Below are positions 1 through 12,094 of a stretch of DNA of 64,000 nucleotides, piece by piece (position 1 is the stretch's first letter; the number at the start of each line of letters is the position of its first letter). This stretch comes from Alentia gelatinosa (taxonomy: Eukaryota; Annelida; Polychaeta; Phyllodocida; Polynoidae). The stretch spans positions 19,381,088 through 19,445,087 of the forward strand of contig OX465579.1 in NCBI GenBank assembly GCA_950022655.1, written 5' to 3'. Under the pieces are notes generated by a model. That model did not search any database. It worked only from the letters and a program-made list of their open reading frames with translations, and was not told where the DNA came from. The position numbers and the translations under genes are program-made.

Positions 1-1092
1 AAAAAAACCCGATTGTTGTCTATATTCACCTGTTACAATGTCGTTATTGAAACCACAAATGTTTATCTCTATCGATGGAGAATACAACATCGATGTATCG
101 ATGATACATGGAAGAGTATGTGAAACACCCCATAGCATATAAAGTAGTGCGTGAAAAGATCGGTGGCCATTATATCATTCTTTTGATTAATTTGATATGC
201 TAAATAATGGATACAATATAAACATGTTTCTCAAACTACTGTACGTGTATCCTCGTTTTACATGTAGTTGACTTGATTCAATATCCTTGCTCATGCTCGC
301 ATATTACTACGCGTCATCCTTGAGCATGAGAAGCCCACTAATATCAGAAGCAGGCGTATATTGTGCATTCATCAAACCAGGAGAGGGCTGCCAGAATCTG
401 GGGATGTCAAAATTTCCTGAAATTACGATGGCTTTTCCCTGACAAATCTAATTTGTCCTTGACATATAGAAAGTGTATATCTATTTTGTTAAAACAACCT
501 TGGAGACTTTATCTATTGTGACATTTTCAGGACTAGACTTTAAGTAATATACTTTGGCACACCTGGCAGCAATCAGTGAGTCTTACTATTTAATTACACA
601 ATACAGTTTTTACATACGTACCACGCATACCGTGCTCTCTATCGATAACCGAGCATATGACATAGATGCGTAACAAGGTAGGTACACGTATGTGTATTTG
701 CTTTATTTATGACTAGGCTAAATCTAGCGTTACATGGAGTAACAATTATCAGATTACACGCCAGGTAGGCTTTCCTTTTATTATACACCTTCAAACGTTT
801 TAAATTCAAAAGAAATCATACTTAATCTCCATTCTAGTCCAATTTGGGCACGTGAACCTGGACCGTATATTAAAAACGTACGGCTCAGTATGAAGTACAT
901 GTATCATTTTTACGATATAGGAAGCAGAGATCGGTACGCCTAAGAGCCATGTGCACATGCATATAATAAATGAGTGTTTGTTTTTATTGGTAACCGGACT
1001 GGATATAGCATTGCGGAGTTGGCAGGGAGGCTACCTACTCGTGACATGGTTTTATATTTAATAATTGTTAATTTTCCTTCTCCACATGCTCC
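1..1092. other. No gene seen; one degenerate hairpin-family half
   Basis: AT-rich sequence without a convincing ORF. Around 235-325 a stretch reading through GTAGTTGACTTGATTCAATA and TATTACTACGCGTCA resembles one half of the hairpin MITE family seen intact at 44,859-44,986. Otherwise I see nothing. Confidence 0.3.
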
Positions 1093-1281
1093 TCAATAGG
1101 CTATTAAAAGATTCTCTTCTTTAATGTTCCTTATTTCGGGACTGACCTCGTTCCGTATTGCTGCTGATTTAGATACGACCGATTCTTTGTACAAGTCCGT
1201 CGAGAATTCAACAAAAAAATCGTTCATGCGGTTACATGTTTCTGAAGTCTTTATGAGTTGATCTGAATTTAAGACTTTCAA
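1093..1281 (-). pseudogene. Possible non-LTR retrotransposon (LINE) fragment
   Basis: A 62-codon open stretch contains the run CNRMNDFFVEFSTDLYKE. This resembles the linker between endonuclease and reverse transcriptase in Jockey/CR1-like LINEs, where an N-x-F/Y-F motif is common. No endonuclease or RT motif is visible next to it, so at best it is a small remnant. It could equally be a chance ORF, and the family call is inference only. Confidence 0.2.
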
Positions 1282-1782
1282 GTTAAATCTAATATTTTCT
1301 TTTTTTGGGGGGGTGGGGTGGGGTGGGGATCTTATTGTTTAAAGATCAATTATATACAAATAATTATAGTATATGGCAACAGGCATATAAGGGATGTCGG
1401 GGAAGGAGGCTCAACGACTGAGGCAAGTCTAACCTTCCATCTTTTGACGTTGCTGATGCCCAGCAGGTATTGTGTCAGTGTACCAGGTGCAGGTATGGAA
1501 CCAGGGTCCTAACAACAGAACCCGGTACAAAACAAGGTCGGCTAATCTGAGCTAATAGAAGCCAAGCTTTACAAGAAAGCAGCGCTGTATGACCCGGCAT
1601 TTAATGACTATATGGGCATGTGATTAACTCCTAACAATGATATTAGAGTTCAGGTCAGCAGCTCAATGGACTGATCTAAATGACAGAGATCACGCAGCTT
1701 TTGTATACGTTTGGTTTGTAGGCTAAGGTGATGGGATTTAAGCCTACTCACCATCCATTGTAGCTCCGTGTTTGTTTATTTG

Positions 1783-1970
1783 CTTTAACGTTCAGTCAAC
1801 AATGACAGGTTCTTTCTAGAATTTCCCAAGGTTCAACCTATCTCGCTGCTTTTGCACCGCAAGGGTAATGATCGAATGTATGTCATGAATTCAGATATAA
1901 ATATCACCTCTACACATTGCCAAGGTAAGAGTTCTTTTACTTTACACACCACATGTATAGCCATGGCATG
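1783..1970 (-). repeat. tRNA-type SINE, partial copy a
   Basis: This aligns by eye with the bodies of the copies at 1998-2285, 4082-4485 and 48440-48745. Shared blocks include the TTTACGT/CAGTCAAC start, GGTAATGATCGAAT, and the CACCTCTACACATT...GAGTTCTTTTAC block. The tRNA-like head is missing, and the copy abuts the next copy in the same orientation. Confidence 0.6.
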
Positions 1971-1997
1971 ATTTTTGTTTGTTTGTTTGTTTGGTTT

Positions 1998-2285
1998 GAT
2001 TTTACGTCCAGTCAACCATTATTGGTCCTTTCCAGACTTTCTCAAGGTTCTTTTACACCACTAGGGTGGTGATCGAATCTATGTGATGAATTTAGGTAGA
2101 AATCTCACCCCTACACATTTACCGAGGTGAGAGTTCTTTTACTTCCCACACCACATAGACATGGTATGAGAAGGATGGCCTTTGTTATAGCAGTAAATCT
2201 ACCACTGCAGTGGATGTTGGAGAAAAGTGGCTGCAATGGGCCTGCAAAATCCTAAAACCTTGGGATTATGAGTCCAGTGATCTTA
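1998..2285 (-). repeat. tRNA-type SINE, copy b
   Basis: Nearly complete body (TTTTACGTCCAGTCAACCAT, then AGAAATCTCACCCCTACACA, then GTAAATCTACCACTGCAG) followed by a decayed tRNA-like head (GGCTGCAATGGGCCTGC). The element reads on the minus strand because its Pol III head is at the right end, as in the better copy at 48440-48745. Confidence 0.65.
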
Positions 2286-2399
2286 TCCAATATTAATTTG
2301 TTTCTAATACTAGTAGACCACCTGTATATCAGCTGCGTAGTTTAGCGTGGTAATTATATCCAAGGATGAGTGAGGACATTACGTAGAGTTAACTACAAG

Positions 2400-2640
2400 G
2401 AAGACACGCTTAGAAGTATCAGAAACAGGTTGATAGTGTATTTACTATTGCGCATTGCAAATTTAACTTATTGAAGGAAAGACAAAATGGCGGCCGATCT
2501 TCTCATGCACTACTTAGGTTGCACACTAGGTGATGCTTCAGGGATACATAGATGTATCCTCTACTGGTAGCGATAGAAACTCCCTGTGTTTTCTATGGAC
2601 ACTTCGTTTCAGTTGGATAATTGCTATACATCGTGAATAG
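2400..2640 (+). repeat. Composite hairpin/MITE family copy
   Basis: It shares AAAATGGC...CAATCTTCTCA-like sequence and the block GTAGCGAT...TTTTCTATGGA...GGTGG/TTGGATAAT with 44298-44540. Inverted copies occur at 22963-23262, 24222-24515 and 40398-40650. Non-coding, and probably a non-autonomous DNA transposon derivative. Confidence 0.5.
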
Positions 2641-3558
2641 AATATGTCATAAAGTTACTATCTTTAAAAAGGATAATACACGAACATACACATATACCAT
2701 ATAGAATATGATTCCTAATCGATGTACAGGTGGTAGAAATGGCCAATCAAATTTCTAAAATATTTGACCACGCATATTTCAAAATGTCCTTACTTGCACT
2801 GCGCACGTACTTTATAGACCGCCGAAAAGTAAGTAGTCTGATATACCTATCATCTTACAGAATGAACAGGTACAGCCCAATATCATATAAATCGCATATG
2901 TATGGATGTGTATAACTGGTGACCAGTTCACGGAAAGAGGCCGCATATTGTATGTAAATCTGGTAATACAGCTGCAGACAATATAGATCGCTATCGCATG
3001 TGTTTATTGTATCGATTGTGTCACACAGTGCGCATTAACATTGCGACTGTAAACCATGCACAATTGATATCTCCGGTAAAACTTGATTCAGGGAGCATGC
3101 CTTGAATCTGATTTAGAGTAGATATTCTCTCATTTCCTACCTACTGCATATATGTATTTGTATCTATAAATAGCCTTATTACAGGTTCATGATAGGATCC
3201 GACATATAGTGACCTCTGTCGAGCAATTCCGGAAGCACAGGAGCCTGTTGAATAACTTATGTCGGCTAAAGTACAGAATATAAGGACACCTCGTACAAGA
3301 GGGTACTATTTAATGATATTCAAGCTCATTAGCTAAGACTATCCTTCCTGACCAAAGGACATCTATAAGTGTTGGATAAAGTTGATCCACATCATCCCTT
3401 GGTCTCGTTGGCGCTCAGAAAAGAGACTTATTATCATTCAACAGGCCCCGGGACCCTCTAATGTTCGTCTTTCCAGGCTGTAATTCACCAATCAGAGACA
3501 TCATTGAGTACATGAATGTGATTCTCCAATAGAATGATGGTGAAGGATATAGGAGAAA
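2641..3558. other. No gene seen
   Basis: AT-rich unique-looking sequence; the only open frame is short and shows no protein-like character. I see no repeat or signal here that I can support. Confidence 0.4.
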
Positions 3559-3562
3559 TTAA

Positions 3563-3926
3563 CCCTTTAAGGACGGGTGCCTGTGGCCAAGCTACCACCT
3601 GGAGGATGGGTGCTGGTGGCACTTTATACTGCTAGGGGACGGGCACACAGTTGTTAAAACCCATAATTCAATTGTTTAATCATGTGATATGATATATAAT
3701 CTTAAATATTTTTTTCCTTTTGAATAGAAATACTAATAATGGTATTATATATACATTTTGTGTACATTTCATCGAAGTGCCTCGTTTATTTTTGGTTAAA
3801 AACGATTTTGTAGATTTTTGAGAAATGATGCCTCAAGGCATCATTCGCCCTGGCCTGGATTATGCCTCAAGGCATCATTTGCCCTGGGCTGGATGATGCC
3901 TCAAGGCATCATTCGCCCTTAAAGGG
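3563..3926. mobile_element. piggyBac-like MITE, about 364 bp
   Basis: The left end is TTAA followed by CCCTTTAAGG. The right end is the exact reverse complement, CCTTAAAGGG, followed by TTAT, one change from TTAA. CCC-starting inverted ends at a TTAA target are typical of the piggyBac superfamily. There is no transposase ORF, so it is non-autonomous. The right third is a 34-bp tandem repeat listed separately. Confidence 0.6.
3827..3919. repeat. 34-bp tandem repeat, about 2.7 units
   Basis: Units start at 3827, 3861 and 3895, each containing the 16-bp palindrome GATGCCTCAAGGCATC (first base varies) and then ATTCGCCCTGG-like sequence. It lies inside the piggyBac-like MITE. Confidence 0.85.
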
Positions 3927-4081
3927 TTATAAGACAGAGAGTCATCAGGTCTTAGCAAGTCAGGGATTTAAAAAAAGAAAAAAAGAAAGAAGACGCCTAT
4001 TGCCTTTTCAGAGCTTTGAGGGTGGTTTCCTGTCCTTTATGTGATGGATTCGATCTCTCCGCATTTTTTTTTGTTTGTTTG

Positions 4082-4485
4082 CATTTACGTCCGGTCTACC
4101 ATTACAGATCATTTCCGGACTTTCTCAAGGTTCAGCTTTTTCTCACTGATTTTACATCACAGGGGTAGTTATCGAACCTATAAGGTGAATTTAAGTAGAA
4201 ATCTCACCCCTACACATCTCCCAAGCTGATACTTCTTTCACTTCTCAAACCACACAGACATGCTATGAGAAGGACTGGCCTTTAATCTAGAAGTTAATCT
4301 ACCACTGATGTAGATGAAGAAAAAAGGTGACTGTACACCACAGCACATAGACATAGTATGAGAAAGACTGGCCTTTGATATAGCAGCAAGTTTACCACAG
4401 CTTGGGATGAAGGAAAAAAACCGGCTGCAGTGGGACTCAAACCCACAACCATCAGATTTGATTGTCCAGTGCTTTAACCTACCAG
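4082..4485 (-). repeat. tRNA-type SINE, copy c, with internal duplication
   Basis: Same body as the other copies, ending in a tRNA-like head (GTGGGACTCAAACCCACAAC, then GCTTTAAC). An internal segment is duplicated: the block from CACACAGACATGCTATGAGA near 4250 recurs from CACATAGACATAGTATGAGA near 4343, making this copy about 90 bp longer than its relatives. Confidence 0.7.
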
Positions 4486-4796
4486 TTGATACAGTATAGA
4501 ATCATAAACTGCCAACCGAGACTTTTACTATGTAATCTATGGGTTTATGCAGCTTATTTCCAAACATCTTTAACGACTGACCCTGACATTCCGTACTGTG
4601 TAGAGAAGCATAGCGTGGGGGGCGTCATCAGAGCATAAAAAGCGCCCCCTGGTGTTGTGGGGAGGCCACTGACAGTATGTCAAACATATATCACAGACGG
4701 TCCCTCTATTAGCCCATTCTTCATCTGTTCTTCACAACTAAATTTCACTTTTACTCAATATGTGTTAGGGCCCATGCTTGCAGTGATGTCAGTTAA

Positions 4797-5025
4797 GGTC
4801 AGACCAAAAAAGTGGAAATATTTTTCATTTGGAATTTGCTGATTGAGAAACATGGAAAACATGTCAGTGTCTGCCAAGGTGTGGCACTGAGGGTCTGAGG
4901 GGAAGATTCAAACCACTGTTGTTTAGACGTGAGGCTCAATTATAATTATCACAAGGGGGAAATATTGTATATATTGGAAATAAAAAAGTGGATTTTCATG
5001 GAAAAGTGGAAAGCTGCTACCTCTG
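4797..5025 (+). repeat. Dispersed ~230-bp repeat (R1), copy 1
   Basis: Family signature: GGTCAGA...AAGTGGAAATATTTTTCAT, TGGAATTTGCTG, then GAGAAAACATG-like, GTGTCTGCCAAGGTGTGG, CTGAGGGTCTG, TCAAACCACT, and near the end GTGGATTTTCATGGAAA...GGAAAGCTGC. Six further copies occur in the window. No coding capacity or obvious terminal repeats. Confidence 0.75.
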
Positions 5026-6502
5026 TGTATGTAATACGAACGCGTGATTTTTTTATTTTTTTATTTTTTTAGGGGGGGGGGGAGTTAGTCCCACCCCCTT
5101 CTCCGTCTTGTACGCATTAGATCAAAGAAAAGATGCACGTAAAATTGCCACTCATTTTTTATACACCACCTCATTGCGTACATACTTTGTGGATGGCTCC
5201 TTATTCAATAATCAGTTATAGCTGAAAACCACACCTTGCCATAAGCTAATGGCATCAAGATAGGATCAGGAAATAAGATCATCTTTGTTTTCCTATTTAT
5301 CTTTTTTACGTCACGGTGGTTAGGTACACTTCTTTAACTGCCATTTAGGGTAACATCAGCAAAGGGAACAGACGTCGCCTCATCTTCTCTTCATGAAATA
5401 AGATCAACACAAGAATCACAGGAGTGACAGCTATATCTAGTAACACCTGTTACTTATACATCAATTTTATAAAGGAGATATTATCTAGTATGTAAATATT
5501 CCCAATGTAGGTGAGGTCATCTGAAGAACCATACTTACTTATAAGCTGCTTAGTAGTCAAATTATGTGCTGCCCAGAGGCGATGTAAACAATGTATTGTA
5601 AGGTCAGTGAAAACAATAGTGTCCACCAAAGCGGTTATGACCCAATAAGAGGTGATTGTAAAACTGTATTTTGCCTATCGGTTTGATCTGCAGTTTGTTA
5701 ACTGGCTGGTGTATGATTGGCTGATGGAGAAGGTTTAGTTAATTGAGTATATTCACACGCTGCCCCATCCGCAGCAGGCACAACAGGGTAGAATGATGGA
5801 TGTGCACTGACAGAAAGGCAATGGTCGGTGTTTTTCCGTTGGCTAAAAAGCAGCCAAGCGCGATACATATATATACAGTGTGTGTGTCAGTGTGCAAACT
5901 TAGATAACAGCACACAAAGGGTCCCGCCCGGCATGACCAGTTAGCCTACAATGAGGGGTGTAATGGTAGCGACTGGGCCCTGCTGTATTACTACAAGACA
6001 TATGGCACTCTCTAGCGCCAGAATGAGCCCAGATACAGCCCAGAAAACCACCACTCTGCCTCACATACAACCTAGTACATAGAAACATGCCTTGATCAAC
6101 CATGCTACATCGTCAGCAAGCTATGTTTCTTGCAGGGTCAATGGTGGGCACTATGCTACGTTGCTCTACGTTACTCTCAAATTAGTTGTTTTCAAGGGTT
6201 GAATGTGCCTGTGAATATGAAATAAACTAGTGTCAACCTTCCGTGTATATTACTATACCCTTGAATCAGGTTTTCCTAAGTGTTCTGATGGAAAAACTAT
6301 TGCAATGTATCCCAGGATGTTACCACAAGATCATGGGGAACCGTAATATACTGTACAATTTCCAAAGTGTAGTGCCTGAAGTGTGACATGTGACGTAGTG
6401 TCTTGTATTCTCTGCAACAATTGTGAAAGTCAAACTTTTTTCTAATCAAATGTTGCTCATAATTTACTACCATATTTCATGCATATGTATACTCGTATGT
6501 TG
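5026..6502. other. No gene seen
   Basis: AT-rich sequence with a T-rich/G-run stretch at about 5048-5085 and a short CA/TG run near 5880. Short ORFs on both strands show no recognisable protein. Confidence 0.4.
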
Positions 6503-6714
6503 ATGTAAAAAAGTGGAAATATTTTCATGTGTGATTTGCTGCCTCGGAAAGACCGAGAAAACATGGACAGTACATCAATGTTGGTCACGTGTGTGGGGCT
6601 GAGAGGAGGCTCAAACCATTATTGTATTGTTGTGAATGAGGCTTTGTTAATATCATAATTTTATATCCTGAGAATGAAATATTTGATTTCCATGGAAATG
6701 TAGAAAACTCTGTT
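6503..6714 (+). repeat. Dispersed ~230-bp repeat (R1), copy 2
   Basis: AAAAAAGTGGAAATATTTTC, TGATTTGCTGCCTC, GACCGAGAAAACATGGA, GTGTGGGGCTGAGAGGAGGC and TTTGATTTCCATGGAAATG follow the same order as the copy at 4797-5025. Confidence 0.7.
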
Positions 6715-7982
6715 AAATGGTGAGCGTATTGTTGGTTGTGGTAGCGGTGATGGCGGTGGTGTTTGGGTGGAGGGGAAATAAGATGTTTGTGTGTTTTCCT
6801 TCGCTTTTTTATTTTTTTCACTCGCTCACCGCGTGCCATGTTTGTATATGCAGTCCGACAGAGACACTGCATACATGCCATGTGTTTTATTTGGATTACA
6901 ATAAAATGGGTCAACTTCAATTGGTAGGTATTTTACGGATAGTACTGCGACTACTGCCTCCGCACAACGCAAGCCAGCTTTCAAAAGCCCTTAGGGAGAG
7001 AGACATGAAGGATTATATTACACTGATTAAAAAGTTACCACGCATAAGTGACCAAAGACCTGACCCCTTCCTTTCATTTTACTTTATCTATTCTTTTAAA
7101 TTTTCTTTCTTATAACAAATAGTCGTATATTGGTTACTATGAATTAAAATTGGATCATCTCAGGTCGAATTTTTGATATATGGAACAAATTCAGAATTTG
7201 TGTTTTCAGATATTGATTTATGAATTCAATTTGAAGATATGTTCAGTGTATATTGAGGTATACTTATATGCATGCCTTTTCTATAAAATCTGAAATAACT
7301 GGCAGCTTAAATCGACCAGAAAAATAAAGTTGAAATATAGGGCATACACATCTACATGAAAGGTAAGTATGTTTTTTACTGTAATAATCCCATCTCGTTG
7401 GGTACCTTATGAGAGCAGGAATGGGGTTGGGGGCTTAGGGGGTGCCTAAGCTGTCAATAGGGCCTAGCGATGATGTCCCGATGGGGGTCTTGGGGGTGAA
7501 GCCCCTGCGGCAGAAACCCCTGCATTTTGAGTTATTTCACATGATTTCCTGGCCCTATCTGAGAGCTAAAATGGCCTGATTAACACGAATATAACTCACT
7601 ATTTTTTAGATTTCCATTTTGAACACCTTCCCAAAGGTCTTCTCCACATTAATCTCACGAATGACCCTTGGAATGTAAAAGAAATCCGGATATACAGAAA
7701 CATCTGGGGAAATCCCATGCTTGCTTGTCTGAGGGTTATAGGTTGAGAAAATGCGGAGGAGAAGAACAACAACGGTTTCGGGTGGAGAACGAGTCTGTCC
7801 TCTGGTGGTGAGTGTAAAAGAGAGGTCAAATTATATTCTGGCAAATTTTCCGGTCATTTAAACTTCAAGTAGCCCTTGTTAAATGGACTGGTAGGCAGAA
7901 GATCATTCACCATATCGCCAGTCATTCACCATATCGCCAACATAATGTATTCTAATGAACTACTTTCCTTTTCATTCTCCAT
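6715..7982. other. No gene seen; short direct repeat at 7902-7938
   Basis: A 132-codon open stretch at 6717-7115 (plus) and an 81-codon one at 7599-7844 (minus) carry no motif I recognise and look like chance openings. TCATTCACCATATCGCCA occurs twice in tandem at about 7902-7938. Confidence 0.35.
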
Positions 7983-8186
7983 GGTATACAAAGTATCAAT
8001 GTAGAATTATGGGACTCAGCAAACCACTACCCATTGTTTATAAATTGTCAGATACCATAACCATGGTATACAGATTCAAAACTGTTGTATACGGCCTCAA
8101 AGTCAGGCGCCCGTGTATTACTACGGGTCAACCTCTCGTGGTTGACGGCCGCCTGTCTACAAAACCATTGATTATAATCTATTTAT
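7983..8186 (+). repeat. Repeat R2, copy 1
   Basis: It matches 21103-21495 in order: GGTATACAAA, GGGACTCAGCAAACCAC, TGTCAGATACCATAAC, GTATACGGCCTCAAA, GTGTATTACTACG and ACAAAACCATTGATTAT. The right part is half of a hairpin related to the one at 21351-21482. Confidence 0.65.
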
Positions 8187-8232
8187 TCACAGAACGAATC
8201 TGGATTACATGACTCAACCTACACCCCTTCAG

Positions 8233-8460
8233 GGATGTCAGTTGGAGTACGAAAAAAGATATACGTTTTCATGGGGAATTTTCCCTGTCTTTAGGAGACC
8301 AAGAAAACATAATAACAGAATCGGTGTCGGCCATGGCATGGGGCTGAGGGTCAGTGACAAACCACTACCTTATCAGTGTGCTTAATGTTCAACTCTTGCG
8401 GTTGAAAAAAGCGGGAAAAAATTGATTTTCATATGAAAGTGGTAGGCTGCCATGTCTGAT
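8233..8460 (+). repeat. Dispersed ~230-bp repeat (R1), copy 3
   Basis: Diverged copy retaining GTCAGTTGGAGTACG, GACCAAGAAAACATA, GGTGTCGGCCATGGCATGGG, CTGAGGGTCAGTGACAAACC and ATTGATTTTCATATGAAAGT in family order. Confidence 0.65.
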
Positions 8461-9600
8461 TGTTAATCCACATAACTAGAATGAAGGGCATCATGACATG
8501 AGGACAGGGGTTGAAGAGGCCCTGTCGGGTTGGGGATTTAAAGTTGTTGGTGATTTAGAGTTTGGCTACTGGTTGAATGGGGACTTAAGTATCAGACGAT
8601 GGGCAGACATTATGGCTGGATTGGGCTTCACCCTGTGTTAGCAGCTGTAGTGTTATCTGGTCAGTCCAGCGTGGTTTGTGGGAGTTCAAGTTCCCAAAAC
8701 ACGATACTGGGTGTGGTTTAATCCGAGATTACAATGTCATGAATCCATGCGGCATTAGGAAGGAGAGCAGGGGTTACACTGGCCACCAGAGCTACACTAC
8801 GTTGGCTCTGGTGGGGTTAAAAATCCGCGGCCAACTTGACCAACAACCTGTAAGTGTCTGTGACTGTCCCTGCAGGTCTTTCGTACTGCATGAACCCATG
8901 TTTGGAGAGTGTGCCATCTTTTACTATTTTTTCCCAAGATTTTCAAGGTGGCAACGGTTGTGTATAGAAGTGTATCTTCCTTGTATTCCTAACCCCTTTG
9001 AACTCTTGATGAATTTTTTTTCATATTCTTATTTCATTCTGTATGTATTTGGAATAAAATGATTATGGAGGTAGACTTTTAACACTAGAATTTTGAGCTA
9101 TGCATATTTCTTTGTAAGTATGTCACCTCTCAGAATCTACATATAAAACAAAATTTCTTGGTGCAAGATTGATGTTCATGAACAGGGCCTGGACTCTTGG
9201 TTAGTGTTTGTTCAAATAAAGCCATCACTTGAAACCGACTACGGATTGCTGTAGAGTTGTGCTTGTTCTAAAAACTTCTTAGTTATATATCTTAGTGTGA
9301 TATTTGGAGTAGGATGAATGTGTCTTGTACTGTTCATTTTACATGGCAGCTATACGGCCAGTGTAAAGTAGTAAACGACATATAGCCATCGAGACATGAG
9401 TGGCGCCATTTTCCCGAGATGCCCATCATGCCAATCTCCTAGCAGTTAATTCCTGCTGCAAGGGATGTGTACTGGCTCAAGATATTTGCTTGGAGAGTGT
9501 GCACATATGGCTGCTTGTCCCCCACTAGATTACTCTCCAGGCTTATGCTGCTTCGGTTCTTAGTAGGACTAAGGACCTGCATGGACACCCCTCCCCCTAA
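8461..9600. other. No gene supported
   Basis: Includes a 128-codon open stretch (8676-9062, plus) without a recognisable domain. Composition is slightly more GC-rich around 8690-8900, but I cannot tie it to a gene. Confidence 0.3.
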
Positions 9601-9700
9601 CAGCTTACCAAGGAACTAACATCCACTCTGTACCCTTATATTGTGGCGGACAGCTTACCAAGGAACTAACATCCACTCTGTACCCTTACATTGTGGCGGG
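9601..9700. repeat. 50-bp tandem duplication
   Basis: Two adjacent 50-bp units beginning CAGCTTACCAAGGAACTAAC differ at about two positions (TTATATTG versus TTACATTG, and the last base). A recent duplication. Confidence 0.95.
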
Positions 9701-10130
9701 ATACAAATAGGTACTGCACACCGTATAGCCTTGTCTTTTTCTCACACTAGCCTCAATGGGTACAGCATTCAGAACCAATCATTATTGCACCCCCTTCTCC
9801 CGAGCCCTCGGCGGAGTAGGAAGTCCACAATGTAGGACGTGGGCCGGTTCTGCTTTTAGTGGGCCAGTAAGCATTGTCAGGTGGTGTTGAGTTTAGGTTT
9901 GCGGTGGGAAAATGGGTGGATTTTCACCGGGTGCGCATCTCCCTATAAATGAATAGAGGAGGTTAAGGCAGGGAGGGAGGGAGCGTGGATCTGTTGTGAC
10001 ACACCTTATGACATCGTTTCTCAAACAGACCACAGACCCACATGGAGTGCATCTCAGTCTAAATAAACTATTTTTACCCCCCCCCCCCCCCACCCCCAAC
10101 CCGACGTGGACCTTACCCGCCAAAAACGTT

Positions 10131-10830
10131 GAGCTACGTAGGTATGACACGGATGTATGGCCTACGTAGGCATGACAGATGTATGGACTACATAGGCATG
10201 ACAGATGTATAACCCACATGGGTATGACATAGATGTATGGCCTACATAGGATAGCAGATGAATGGCCCACATGGGCAAGACAGATGTATGGACTACATAG
10301 GCATGACAGATGTATAACCCACATGGGTATGACATAGATGTATGGCCTACATAGGTATATCAGATGAATGGCCTACATGGCCTAAAAGATGTATTAACCT
10401 CATAGGCATGACAGATGTATAACCCACATATGTATGACATAGATGTATGGCCTACACAGGTATGACAGAAACAAAGAGCCTACATAGGTATGACATGTAC
10501 GGCCTATATAGGTATGACACAGATGAACAGCCTACATAGGTATGACACATACAGCCTATATAGGTATGACAGAAACACACAGGCTACATAAGTATGACAT
10601 GTACAGCCTACATAGGTATGACACAGATAAACGGCCTATGTAGGTATGACACATACGGCCTACATAGATATGGCTGACATATGGCCTATTTGGGTATGAC
10701 AGACATGTGGCCTCCATATGTATGATACAGAAGTTTGATTGACGTGGGTATCACAGATGTACAGCCACAGACATACGGCCTACATAGGTATGATATAGAT
10801 GTATGGCTTACATATGTATGACTACGGAGG
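10131..10830. repeat. Degenerate minisatellite
   Basis: About 700 bp of variable units of roughly 26-34 bp built on GGTATGACATAGATGTATGG followed by CCTACATA. The reading frame is not conserved and open frames across it are by-products. The array resumes at 11123-11245 after a 290-bp interruption. Confidence 0.85.
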
Positions 10831-10955
10831 TACCGCATCAAGCTCAGTAGGCAATGAAAATAAGCCGTACGCCATGAGGCAAAGTGGGGTGGGTTTCTTA
10901 GCAAACCAAAACGAGTGGCGTATTTTCAGTGACTACGGATAAAGTGTAGTTCAGA

Positions 10956-11119
10956 TTTTATCTCACCCCTATCACTGAGCGATTGACTAACGATTCTGAC
11001 ATCATGACCCATTGAATTGTTGGGTTTTTTTTGTTTTTTTTTACAATACTCCATGGGCATTAAGTACGAGTTCCCAATATCAATTCAATCGGGAAAAAGA
11101 TACCAGGGGTGAGATAAAA
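10956..11119. mobile_element. Small TIR element interrupting the minisatellite
   Basis: Perfect 15-bp inverted ends: TTTTATCTCACCCCT at the left and AGGGGTGAGATAAAA at the right, 164 bp overall, no ORF. AGA lies next to both ends and could be a short target duplication. Superfamily unknown. Confidence 0.5.
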
Positions 11120-11122
11120 AGA

Positions 11123-11245
11123 TGTATAGCCCATGTAGGTATTGCAAATGTGCAGCCCACATAAGACTGACATAGATGTATGGCCTACCTACGTAGATTC
11201 AACAAAAATGTAAGGCCTACGGAAATAGGTGTGACACAGATGTGC
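11123..11245. repeat. Continuation of the minisatellite
   Basis: Further degenerate units (GATGTATAGCCCATGTAGGT, GACATAGATGTATGGCCTAC) of the array at 10131-10830. Confidence 0.7.
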
Positions 11246-11707
11246 GACACAAGTTTACAGCACAGGCGACTGAGTGTTCCTTATCTGAGGTCGAACCTGA
11301 ACGAGACACGATTGGAACACTAATCTATGGTCTCCTATCAGTCTCGATAACTGATCCGATGATATACATTAACGACGCACCTTTACTGTCAAACAACAGA
11401 TGCGCATGTGCCAACACACCCTTTTATGGCGCCGGTGTGGATCAGAGCCATTTTACATTCCGTCTCCCACCCATCCCCCCCCTCCACCCACCAGATTCAA
11501 ACTACACCTCCCCTATCACCCTACTTGTCACCCCAGGTGAGATACAACAATAAAGGGGAAACGGGGAGAATTATCTCAACATATTCACCTAACCTGTGGT
11601 GGGATTGTCACCCTGGAGGCTTTTGTTGGTATAAATATATTCCCATATGGGCGTATCAGGTACGTATACCGCCCGCTCCGACCCATGTTTTACTATATAC
11701 CTATGTC

Positions 11708-11708
<1 letters not shown>

Positions 11709-11790
<82 letters not shown>
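11709..11790. repeat. (TA)n microsatellite, about 40 units
   Basis: Uninterrupted TA dinucleotide tract. The apparent poly-Ile/Tyr ORFs across it are artefacts. Confidence 0.98.
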
Positions 11791-11792
<2 letters not shown>

Positions 11793-11941
11793 AAATACGC
11801 TCCGTTTCGCCAAATAACGTAGAAATAGCATATGGAACAGTGTTCCCTACGGCAAAACACGGAACACTGTCCCGTACGCGTCAATTAGAATGTTAGTTTT
11901 TAGGCCAATTTAAGTTTATCATTTTATCAGTTTCGGGTATT

Positions 11942-12094
11942 AAGATAAAATGTATACCTTACTGGTACATCCTCGCATACCGCGTTTCTTTGGCTAGAAA
12001 TATTCAACGAGCTCGCAGAGTGAGTTGAATATTTCTAGCCAAAGAAACAAGGGATGTGAGGATGTACCAGTAAGGTAATACATTTTTATTTTAT
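11942..12094. repeat. Hairpin element with ~70-bp arms
   Basis: Near-palindrome. The inner arm is a perfect 24-bp inverted match (TTTCTTTGGCTAGAAATATT continuing into CAAC, against its complement ending CCAAAGAAA), and an outer block CCTTACTGGTACATCCTC matches exactly in inverse. The short loop lies around GAGCTCGCAGAGTGAG. A MITE-like foldback. Confidence 0.85.

Noticed and set aside
11408..11884. Poly-Ile/Tyr ORFs on both strands
   Set aside because: They come from the (TA)n tract, which has no stops in these frames.
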